Shown here one piece after another: positions 20,901 through 32,900 of a DNA stretch of 64,000 bases; position 1 is the stretch's first letter; each line of letters begins with the position of its first letter. The notes below the pieces were generated by a model. The model was not told the DNA's origin. It ran no database searches and saw only the letters and a list, made by a program, of their open reading frames with translations. The stretch covers positions 51,207,655 through 51,271,654 of the forward strand of contig JAKGHH010000005.1 in NCBI GenBank assembly GCA_022828595.1. Reading direction: 5' to 3'. The stretch is from Nelumbo lutea (taxonomy: Eukaryota; Streptophyta; Magnoliopsida; Proteales; Nelumbonaceae). Both the position numbers and the translations under genes were made by a program.

Positions 20901-23900
20901 TGCCCTAGTATATATATTAAAAAAGCTGCGTCACTAGTAGTATCTTTTGCTCTCAGTTCTTTCTTCTCTCTTCTTCTCTCTCTCTTTTCTCTCTTCTTCC
21001 ATTCTTCTCTCTTGCATAACATGGTATCAGAGCGGGACTATTAGATCTGGAAGGAGAAGTCGAGTGAACAGTTTTTTTCTTCTTCACACCAGATTTCCAG
21101 ATCTGCCGCCCTCATCTGCTGTTTGGCTAATTGAAGATCTCACACACAAAGGTTACTTTTCTCTCTCTCTCTCTCTCTCTTACCTTTTTTTTCTGGTCGT
21201 GTGCCAGGGCAGAACCTATACTAGGTCTGCCGATTGGATGTGAGGTGATCAACACCTCTTTCTTTCCTTTTTTGTGGGGTTGACTGATCCCTGTGAAACT
21301 GTAGGTCGTGAGGACCTTATTGTGTGCTGTAACAGCAGCTTTTATGGTGAACTGAAGGTCAGAAAGTGACCAGTACTTGCTGTAACAGCAGTCCTATTGA
21401 TGCGTAGGTCAAGAGATGACCTGTATGCACTGTGGCAACACTTGTGTTGAGCTTGTAAGTCAAGAGATGACCTATTAGTGTTGTAACAGCACCTGTGTTT
21501 TTACAAAAGGAGGTGTGTTTCTAAAGAATTTTTTTTTTTTCGTTCTCCCTCAGTGTTGAATTTTTTTAAGGCTGTGTACCCTATTTAAGAGTTGTTTTTG
21601 AATCTGAAATCATGAGTGGTGAAGATTCTGCTATATCCGGTGTTTCCTCAATGCTGAATGGAATGAGTGGGGGTGTTGACCTATCCTTTCCCATGGCTGT
21701 TATTCCTCTTGATGGTTTAAATTATTTAGAGTGGTTAAGAGGGATCAAGCTGTACATCACAGCAAGGGGAAAGATAGGTTATATTAATGGGAGAATCAAA
21801 GAACCACATTTTGGGAGTGCTGAATATGACAGATGGAACCAGTAAAACAGCATGATCATGTCTTGGCTTTTGGTTTCTATGCAACCTCAAATAAGAAGGA
21901 ATTTCATGTGGGCTGAAACGACAAATGAGATATGGGAACAAGCAAATTCAACATATTCGAAACTGCGACACTATGGAAAAATCTACCAGCTATAGGCATA
22001 ATTGTCTACTTGTAAACAGGGGGAGAGGTGTCTATCTATGCACTACTAAAACTTGACCTCTGTCTGGAAGGAGTTAGATCATTATCAAAGTGTGGACTGG
22101 AAGTGTGGTGAAGATGCAAAACTGTACAAAAAACTTGTCTCCCAACAGCGAGTGTTTGCTTTCTTACATGGTTTGAACCCTACATATGAATCTATCGAAG
22201 TCTAGGAAGTTTATGCTCTTGTACAATCAGAAGAAAGCAGAAGGAATTTGATGAACGGTTCTGGAGATGTAGTTGTGTTGGCAGCGAAAGGGAGTGTTAC
22301 TACCGATGGGAGAAATACTTCTAAGAAGGGGGATCTTCTGAAAAAGATGGATGACAAGGACAAATTGTGGTATACTCATTGCCAAAAACCTCGACGCACC
22401 CAAGACACATGCTGGGATCTTCATGGGAAGCCGAAATGGGCTCAAGATCTGAATAAGAAGCAAGGTTCAGATATGAATAAAAAGTCAAGACAGCAAGGTA
22501 CAAGAAAACACACTATGGCAAACCTGGCTACTCAGGAGAATCAGCCCCCCATTCATACTGTGACTCAGACACATCCATCTGGATCTGACCCAAGGGAGGA
22601 TATATAAATTCCTTCTGTGACCATTTAGAGCTCTATGGTGGAGCAATTCGTCAGATGGATGCTTCTCCCTCAATTTCATTTGTGTCTAGATCAAGTAACT
22701 CTGCCACAACTTTCCATGTTGCTTCTCATAACTCTAACACTCCTTGGATCATTGATTCTGGAGCGTCAAAACACATGACTGGTACGTCCTCTTATTTTCA
22801 AACCTATCACTTTCTTTCTAGAACAGACAAGGTGAGACTAGCTGATGGATCTTACACTACCATAGCTGGTCAGGGAACCATTTCTCTCTCTCTTGGCCTT
22901 ACCCTCTCTGATGTTTTACATGTTTCGAAATTTCCCATTAATTTGTTCTCTGTTAGTAGTAATACTAATTCCTTAAACTACTCAGTGACCTTTTTCCCTT
23001 CTTACTGTGTGATCCAGCATCTAACATCAGGGAGGACTATTGGTAGAGGATGTATGGTTGATGGACTTTACATGCTAGATAATAAGGCTGGGCTTCAAGT
23101 CACAGAGTCTAAGAGTCGGTCCTGTAAGAGTCAAGTTTATTTATAGCATTGTTGTCTTGGTCATTTATCTTTTGAGTCTTTGAAAGTGGTGTTTCCAGAA
23201 TTGTTTAAGTCAATGTTCGTTTTAGATTTCTCTTGTCAAACTTGTCAATTGAGTAAGCAATGTAGAACTCATTTTCTTTCAAAAAATAATAAGTCTGAAT
23301 TTCCTTTTCACATTGTTCATTCTGATGTGTGGGGCCCTGTTACTTTATCATCTGAGAGTGGCTACAAGTATTTTATTACCATTATCAATGATTATTCTAG
23401 ATATACATGGGTATATCCCATGCGGACCAGGGATGAAGTACAAAAAATTATCAAAGATTTCCAACGGATGGTCTTCACCCAATTTCAAACTGAAATCCAA
23501 ATTTTTCAGTCAGATAATGCCAAAGAGTATTTTCATAGTGATCTCACGAAATTTTTTGCTTCACGTGGTTCACTTCACCATAGCTCTTGTGCCTGAACAC
23601 CACAACAAAATGGTGTTGCTGAAAAAAAGAACTGACTCCTCCTTGAAGTGGCTTGGGGTTTACTACTCCATATGAATGTCCCAAAACGCTTTTGGCCTCA
23701 TCAACCGTATGCCCTCTCGTTGGTTAGAGTGCAAAGCCCCACATCAACTTCTCTTTCCTAAGGCCCCGCTTCTTCCCATTCCTCCTCGTGTGTTTGGTTG
23801 TCATTGCTTTGTCCAAAATTTGTTACCCACTCATGGAAAATTGGATCCTCATGTTATTCCTTGCATATTCCTGGGGTACTCCTTCACTCAGAAGGGATAC

Positions 23901-26900
23901 CGTTGTTTTGATCATGTTTATCGGAAATTCTATGTTTCCATGGATGTCTCTTTCTTTGAGAGTGAGCTTTTTTCCATGTTTCAGGGGGAGAGTAGGAATG
24001 AGGAGAAACTGGTTCAACTCCCTCATCTTCCTGATCCTCCTCCTTTTCGTGTCTTCTTCCATTGTCACAAAGGCCAACCAAATTCAAGAGCTGTGGAGAA
24101 TCTAGAAACTGTACCTCCAATGCCATTAAACTCTTTGGGGGTGGATCATACTCACTCAGGTATCTTGGTTCCCATTGATGTCCTTGACCCCATTGCAATT
24201 GATACCTTTGTTGCTAATGACCTTGACCTTCCTATTACTCATAGGAAAGGTGTTAGATCATGCACCACTAAACACCCCATTTCCCACTTTGTTTCCTCTA
24301 AAAACATTTCACCCTCTTTTCGAGCCTTTCTCACATCCATCGACAGTGTCCCTATCCCTAAGAATGTGGCATAAGCTCTTTCAGTACATGAAGGAATAGA
24401 TTCTATGAAGGAAGAAATTAATGCCCTTCATAAAAATGGCACATGGGAACTTGTACATCTTCCTAAGGGAAATGATCCAATTGGATGTAAATGGGTGTTC
24501 ACGGTCAAACATAGGGCTCACGGTGGAGAGGTATAAAGCTCGTTTAGTGGCAAAGGGGTTTACACAAGTGTACGGAGTTGATTATGCAGAGACTTTTGCA
24601 CCCGTTGCCAAGATGAACTCCATTAGAGTTCTATTCTCTCTTGCTGCTAATCTTGACTGGGATCTACATCAGCTTGATATCAAGAATGCATTCTTCAATG
24701 GTGACCTTGAAGAGGAAGTTTACATGATACAACCTTCTGGTTTTCAGGCTCAAAGCAATGAACAAAAGGTGTGCAGGTTGAAGAAGTCTTTATATGGGCC
24801 GAAACAATCACCGAGAGCCTAGTTCAACAGATTCCATGCAGCGGTTCAGTAGGAAGGATACAAGCAATGTCAATCTGATCACACATTGTTTGTGAAAAGA
24901 GAAGGTAAAATTGCTGCTTTGATAGTATATGTTGATGATATAATTATCACTGGCGACTGGAAGGATGAAATCCAAAAGTTGAAGAGTTTTTATGCCACAC
25001 AGTTTGAAGTAAAGGATCTAGGTCCTCTAAGATACTTCATAGGAATTGAAGTTGCCCACTCAAAAAGGGGTATCTTCATTTCCCAAAGGAATAGATTTAC
25101 TCCAGGATACAGGAAAAATGGGAGTGAAGCTAGTTGATTCCCCTATTGATCCTAACCATAAATTAGGTGACAACCAAGGTGAACCTATCAAGGATGTGAA
25201 ACAGTTTCAATGACTTATAGGGAGATTGTTATATCTTTCTATGACCCGCCCAGACATTGCTTATGCAGTTGGTGTCCTTAGCCAGTTCATGCATGCCCCT
25301 ATGACCACTCATCTTGAAGCAATAGAAAGAATCCTCCAATACCTTAAAATGTTTCCAAGTGTTGGCTTGTTGTTTCTAAGGCACGGACATTTGAAAGTTG
25401 AAGTGTATACTGATGCAGATTGGGCAGGATCCCTAAATGACAGAAAGTCAACTAGTGGCTACTATACCTTCATAGGAGGAAATCTAGTTACCTGGAGAAG
25501 CAAAAAGCAAAGTGTGGTAGCTAGATCCAGTGCTGAAGCTGAATATCGAGCAATGGCTCATGGAGTGGCTGAAATTATGTGGATAAAGAATCTGTTGAGT
25601 GAGTTGGGTTTTCCAGTGGACAAACCTATGACCCTATTCTGTGATAACAAAGTAGCCATAAGCATTGCTGCTAACCCTGTGCTACATGATAGAACTAAAC
25701 ACATTGAAGTCGACAAGCATTTTATCAGAGGGAAGGTTACCATAGGGAAGTGTGTACTCCCTATGTCAACTCTAAGGATCAACTTACAGACATCTTTACA
25801 AAAGGACTACACCACTCACGACATCATGATTTATGTGACAAGTTGGGCATGATTGACATCTATGTCCCAACTTGAGGGGGAGCGTTAACAACTGTTATTT
25901 TTCCTATGTATAGTACCGCAGGGGTACTATTGTATTTTTACTCTTTTTTATTTTAGTTGATGTTGCCCTAGTATATATATTAAAAAAGCTGCGCCGCCAG
26001 CAGTATCTTTTGCTCTCAGTTCTTTCTTCTCTCTTCTTCTCTCTCTCTTTTCTCTCTTCTTCCATTCTTCTCTCCTGCATAACAAAACTTATGCCATCAT
26101 TGAACAAGATCATCTTAATTTTCTTTTTAATTAATTTTATCCAACCATGCTGCTTTGGATGTGTTTGGTGTAACTGTTTAGTTATTACTATTTAGTAACA
26201 TATTTTCAGTTTTTTTTTTTTTTTATCATATTCTTTTTATGGGTGTGTATTGTGTAATCATTATTTCCTTTGTTTTCTTGGGCAGCTTTAATTGTAAATA
26301 CATTTTCTGATTACATTATTAAATTCACATTAACTCAGGAACATCTAAAGGGAAGGTTATCTAATCCATGTAGTTCCTGATTTTTTGGTTTCAGGCCCAA
26401 TGTTTGCAAAACTAATAGCTCACAAATCCAAAGGAATGCCTCTCATTTCCATTGCTCTTGACAGAATCATGGACTCAACTGCCAATGATGCCATGGCAAA
26501 TCTATCTTTGGAGCTATTTAAAGCATATGAAACCAAGCATAATTTAGTTGTAAAAGGTAGTAACATTCTCCATGTAGAGGAATACTGCTGTTATTCTGTC
26601 ATGTGTAACTGGATATAATCAGATTCTTTTTGTCATTTATTTGATCAAATATCATAGTCTCTTGTCTCCATGGTTCGCAGTATCAGCGATATTTGGTGAA
26701 ATATCCCTGATATATCATCCCATTTTACTAAGTGGCGATACAAAACATTCTTGGAATCCTTTTTTTTTTTTGCCAAATATCACCGATATTTGTTGATATG
26801 CCAGTGATATTTCAAATTTCATTGATATTATTAAAAGCTTTTGATATTTCATTAAAATCATCATGATTTTTTAAAAGAATTTTCCTAAAAGAACCATTGG

Positions 26901-29900
26901 GGAATTGGTATTTGGATAATTGGTTTACTCTTTTCATATGATTCACCACGTCATTGTAGTTCAAAAGAAAAAGAAAATTGCATATAACTACAAAAGAGTA
27001 TTCCCAATCTAATGAAAGCATATAATAACAAAAAAGGCAAAAGTCAAAATGACAAGTAATCGACATATATTTAATAAAAAGATGGCTAAAGGAATTAAAG
27101 AGAGATAGAGAAAGATACCTATTAAATTTTCTCTTTTTTGATTCATACATGTTTTTCTGCTATTGTTTTTTGAACCTTAAATGTACAATTATATTTCTTC
27201 TAATGATTCCATTAAAGGTTTATTAACTAGTTCCATGTTTTTAAAAAAATTTCCTGATTTTTTAGATTTTCCAAATATCTTAGCAAAATTAGTGGAATGT
27301 CTTGGAGATACCTCCATCTCTACATGGAAAAATATCCATTGACATCTCCTTTGAAGATACTGTTCCCCTCAATTTATGCCCTTTCCTCTCTAAAGAACAA
27401 ACTGGTTGCTGATTTCTTAATCCCCCCTCCCTCCCAGTCCGGTTTTGCTTGGAATCTGGGGCTTTGTAGAAATGTGAGGGATTCTGAGATGGTCTTGGTG
27501 TCCTCTCTCCTTCAGCTGCTAGATGGGGTGTTTCTTGATACCTCTAAACAAGATACTAGGCTCTGGACCCCTCACCCCTCCGGAGCCTTCAGTTGTACTT
27601 CCTTCTTTAAAACCTTGCCCACTTCTGCTCAACTTGGGGTACTGTTTCCAGTCCCAGAGGTTTGGTGTCGCCCTATTCCCCTGAAAGTGAGTGCTTTTTG
27701 TTGGGAGGTCTACCATGGTGCAAATGCAATTGACACCTGTGATCTGATGCAGAGGAAGAGGCCTGGCTGGTGCCTTTCACCTAATTGGTGTTGTTTGTGC
27801 AAGTCAAGTGGCGAAACTGCTTTTCATATTTTTGTCTCCTGTCCCGTTGCTAGCTGTATTTGGGACTGGCTTTTCTCTCTCTTTGGATGCAGGTGGGAAT
27901 ACCCCGATGAGTTTGGAAAGGCTATTTGACTCCTCCACTTTCAGATGGTCAAAAAGAAGAGGTCGAATGCTATGAAGATGCACTTGGGCAGAAGTGCTTT
28001 GGGTGATATGGGAGGAGAGAAATTTGAGAATTTTTGAAGAAAAGAAAAGATGCAAGGAAGTGCTGATAGAAGGGATCATGATAAAGGTGATTTCGTGGGT
28101 AAAATCTGTGGGATTGTTCTCAGATTTTACTGTGGATGATATCTTCAGAAATTGGGGGACAGTAGCTTCTCTTTATCAACTAAAAAGGTCTTAAGAGAGT
28201 GGGATCCCCCTGATTCTGGCTTCCTCAAATTAAACTTTGATGGAAGTAGCTTTGGCAACCCAGGAATGTCTGGAATTGGAGGAGTGATAAGAAATGACAA
28301 AGGGATTGTGGTGGGGTTGTTCTCAATCCCTATTGGAAGGGGAGACTCCACTCCAGCTAAACTAAAGGCATTGGTTTTTGGGATACAGAAGGCTATGGAG
28401 TTGGGAGTGAGAAAGCTGGTTGTGGAAGGCGACTCCAAAGTGGTCATAAGCTGGTTAAAGCAAAATGAAAAGACTCCCTGGCTCTATAGAAATGAAATTA
28501 AGAAGTTTAAATGCTTTTACAAGGACATGCAGTTGTTAATACAGTGGACTCCAAGAGCGGCGAATGGCTTTGCAGATCTGGTAGCAAAACAGGGGGTTAA
28601 CAGGGAACATTGTTTCTGGGCTCAGTTGTAAGGCTGGATAATTAAAGTTGATAGTTGGCAAACTCTAAATTGTAATGGGGTAGCCGAGGCTAGGCTACTC
28701 ATTTCTGTAATCTTTCTGAATTTATTAATGAAATCTCTTTTACTGATAAAAAAAGTCCATTGACATTGAAATTATGAACCATGGTCTCCATTATTATGGG
28801 TTTCAATATCCCATTCCATTGGTATTTTGGGGAGTCAAACATCGAGTTATTGTTTTTCATTTTATGTCATCCACTAAATTAAGTTTAATGTGATCCATGG
28901 TTATCAATATCAAGCATTGCAATAGACCTGATTAAGATTCATTATATTCTTGGTTGTTTCATTTCAGCTGAAGTTGTTAAAGGATGTGATATCCATGTGG
29001 TTCATGATCTATAGTTTATCCTTGAAGCTAGAGATTGCTCCTATTCTTTTTTCTCGCTGAAAAAGTGGTCTGTTACAAGTTGATGGGTGTAGAAGAGCTA
29101 GTGATCTGTTACAAGAAATGATTTAGGGGCCCATAGTTTAACTGACCACATTCTGATTACATATACTATTAAATTTGATTTTTAGTGAAACTTTTTATAG
29201 GAAAAAGTTATCTAACTAATTAGCTCAAGTAAGCAAATTCCCTACATGACTGTTCCTATTTCTCCCATGTAGAGGGATTCAGTGGCTGATCCAGACTGTC
29301 CACCAGATAGGGGATAGTGAACCCACTGAATTGAAGTATCCAACGTGGTATGACACCCTTGTACAGGTATCTGGGTATCATAATTGAATTAGCCAGCTCA
29401 ATACACAACCTTCTATTGGAGTATTTCCCAATCAATAATAGCTTTCATACTTGTAAGATTCCAATTTAAAGTACCTTTATAAAAGAGGGTCTATTTTGCA
29501 CGTGGTAAAGGCCTTTTGGGCTGAAATATTTTCCATAAAAGAGGGTGGGAAGAGAGTGATTTGATGCAGGTTGAAGTTTTTAAAAGGAAAACAAGAATCT
29601 GGATTCAAGTAGTTAGAGAAGTTCAGTAAGCTTCCTCCTTAACAGAACATATACAGAATTGAGAGAGGATTTCTGCTGCTGGTTCCATTTGGATGGGATA
29701 CAACAAATGATGATGATATGATGGAAAAATGTTTATATTGTTATTAGATTACTTCTATGTCTTTCTGTGCTTGTGAGACCTTGATTAGGGATGAGAAAAA
29801 TATCCTTTCCGTCAGTTCTAATATAAGATAGGGAGCAAATTAGTCCTCCCCACTACCCCAACATTTTACTTGACATCAATGCAAGTGTTTCAATCCAATC

Positions 29901-32900
29901 TACTATTTTTAAACTCCCCTTTCTAGTTTCTGGATGCAATTTATTGCATTCTCATTCTTGCATAAGAATTTAACTATTATGGTATTGTTTGTGGTTTCTT
30001 TCTAATAAGATTTTATTGGAAAAGATAAAAAATGTTACATTAGGTTTACATTGTTTTGCACCTTACTTTTTTGGCTGATGGCAGAATTGAGAAACTATAA
30101 TGATACTTTATTCTTATATTGTTTGTGTCAACAGAACAAGAGCGCACTTGCTGGTTGACACAAATTCTGTCTGCTGAAAAGGTATTCTACATGTTTCTAG
30201 CTCTTTGCCTTAAATGCTGGTTGTTTTAGTTTGATTTTATTTGCATATTTAATTAGAGATGCCTCTTTTGAACTTTAGACACTCTTCAATTCCATGGAAA
30301 GGAGGTCATAGTGGAAGTTTGTGATATTGAGTTTGTCTATTCCTGTATAAGCACATATAATTCATATTGTATCCTCATGTGATCTTGAGCTGGTATTGGT
30401 GACTAAAGGATGAAAATGGCACAATACTAGAATTATTTTCTAGTCCAATTGGAGTGGGGGGCATTGAGAGCTGAAGTAATGCCATTACTACAGGCAAATT
30501 TCGATAGAGGTCGATACTGTACCCTTGGGCACTTTTATTTTATTTTTTATTTTTAGTTATTTTTTCAAACCTGTTCAAGGGGGTTAGTATGAGGCCTGTC
30601 TACCCCCAAAAACCCAACTTAAAGTGGCATATTGGTGGGTCACTGATATGCTGCGAAATTTTGATCATTGACTACAGGGGTTGAGCATGACAAAATCAAT
30701 GAACTTGTAGAATGTAATAGTTGAAGGAGACTTGAAGGTGGTGGCGGGCTGGATGTTAAACAGTACCCAAGGACACTGGCAATACATGCATATCTTGAGA
30801 GAGAGAGAGTGTTTTTGGCAACCTACCAAACAATTCAGACACAAGAATAAGAGAAGAATCAGATTAGAGAAGCAAATTACTGCCTTAAGGCATGCAAACT
30901 TCATTCTCTTGGGTTGTCAAGTCTGCAGATTCTCTAGATGCTTCCATTTCTGTGAGAGGGAGTAATCAGATAAGATTAGAGGAGTATTGGGTGTACAACA
31001 TAGGGGTGAGCAGCAGAGGGACTGGATTCCTTTTCTATTTTCTCAGGAAGCTGACACTTCTCCCTTTGTATGTGTGTTTTCTATTATTCTTGACTCTATA
31101 AATTCCTGATGAGTTATTTATCAAAATAAATAAATAAATAAATTCCTGATCAGTTACTGATAGACAAAGATGATTTCACAAATTATTCATTATAAACTTA
31201 AAAATTGTTTTTGTTATTGAGATTGAATATCTTGATCATAAGTTTGAGAATAAAGTTCCCTTTCTATTTCTATTTGATTTTTATTAAGAAAATAACTTAC
31301 GAGTTACATGGAACTTCTAGATGTTATAGAAACATCTATTCATTCCAGTTTAGTAGATGTAGATGAGTGTAGAGTACTTATAAATTGCTTCATGCTAGAT
31401 TTTCTGAACCGTGGATAGAAGTTTTGACTAATGTGGTCTTGTATTCATGTACTTGAATATGCTCATATCTTGCATAAATATCATTGTTTATCTAATTATA
31501 ATATAAGCTCATTTCATTTCATCAATTAGGAGAAAAGTGAAAGCCTTCAGCACCAACTTGATACACTCTTGTTTTCAAAGAGAAAGAAGTTGCAGAAGTC
31601 GAATGTATCAGATAAAGCACTTCCTGTTTCTGCTTTCAGTAACTCAGATGTGGTGTCAGTTTCTGAAACACATAATTCGCCAGGTGTGCTACACCATTGG
31701 ATTTGTATGGCATGTCTGTTTAGGTTGTGGTGTATATAAACCATTAACACCCCCATCACACACACACACACAGTGAATGCATTTTTTATTAACAGTTTAA
31801 TGCTGGAGGTTGGACTCAGTCTTATAGTCAATATGATTACTGCTTAGGTACCAAGTGGAGTAGAGAGGGAAGAGGATGTTTTAGGAGTGGTTGATTTAAT
31901 ATATACGAAAGAAGTCTACTGAAAGGCTTAAGGTATAAATAATTACACTGATGATGGGAAGAATAAAATTCTTTGTAGGTTATGTAAAAAATGCTTTACT
32001 CTGTAACAAATAGATTGTTTCTGAAGCAACAGAGTCAAAGGGGAAAAAAGAGTTAAGTCATAATTTTACATTTACTGATTTAAAACAATTACATATTTTT
32101 CCTTTCAAAGAAAAAATCAATAATGATAATAGAATAGAAGAACATCATCTATAGCAATTGTAAAGAAAAGTGAACTTAGATCTGTAATACATATAAACCT
32201 GGGTTCCCTGTGCTATATTTTGTGGATCCAAGTGTGAGTGGTCCTAGTTTAACATAGGTTAGAACTGTCGTACCTAACAAGCCACAAGCCCCAGAATTAA
32301 GATTCAATGACTCGGCATGTATACTTTATTGTTATATTAATGATATTATTTTATTATCAATGGCACTAACCAGAACAGAATAGTGAAATAGGATTCATGT
32401 ATCCAACCCCCCATTGTTGGGATAAAGCGTAGATGATGGTGAATATATTTTAGGGAAAATTATTTAAACTACTCCAAGGATTTCTGACAAATTCTTATGG
32501 TTTCAAAAATTACTTGAAGTACTTAGGCAGCTTCTCCTTGTTTCTCCTTGTTCTTTTCCTCTCTTTCTCTCTCTGTTCCTTCCCATTTCCCTTCCATCCT
32601 GCATTGCTGCTAGCCTCCTGTTTTGGGCTTTTTTTTATCAGTAACAAAATCAATTCATTAATGATAAAAGGATAGGTACAAGGCAGGGGAGATAAACTCT
32701 CTTAACTCCCCCAAAATCAAAATATAAAGATTACATGTAAGCCCAGAACAATTGATTTCTTTCCACCCCTTGTTTATTTAGTGCATCTGCAAATGAATTA
32801 GCACTCTCTTTACCCATTGAAGCCTCACTGTCATGTCTCGGGTCCACCATTTGAAGATTCTCTTCTTGTTTAGGTAATTCCACATTCTGCTTTCCTCTTT

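Larger units (their letters stand above)
20820..26084 (+). mobile_element. Copia-2: decayed Ty1/copia element
   Basis: LTRs of about 202 bp at 20820-21021 and 25883-26084 are about 95% alike by eye. The primer-binding site TGGTATCAGAGC begins at 21022 and the polypurine tract GAGGGGGAG precedes the 3' LTR. The outer LTR bases are mutated (AG and CG instead of TG) and the flanks (GGGTA and AAACT) do not match, so no TSD is visible. Domains in order: gag from 21612, protease DSGASKHMTG at about 22755, integrase HSDVWGPV and FQSDNAKEYF, RT VAKGFTQ and VYVDDII, RNase H YTDADWAGSLNDRKSTSGY. It is in host sense orientation in intron 2. Confidence 0.9.
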
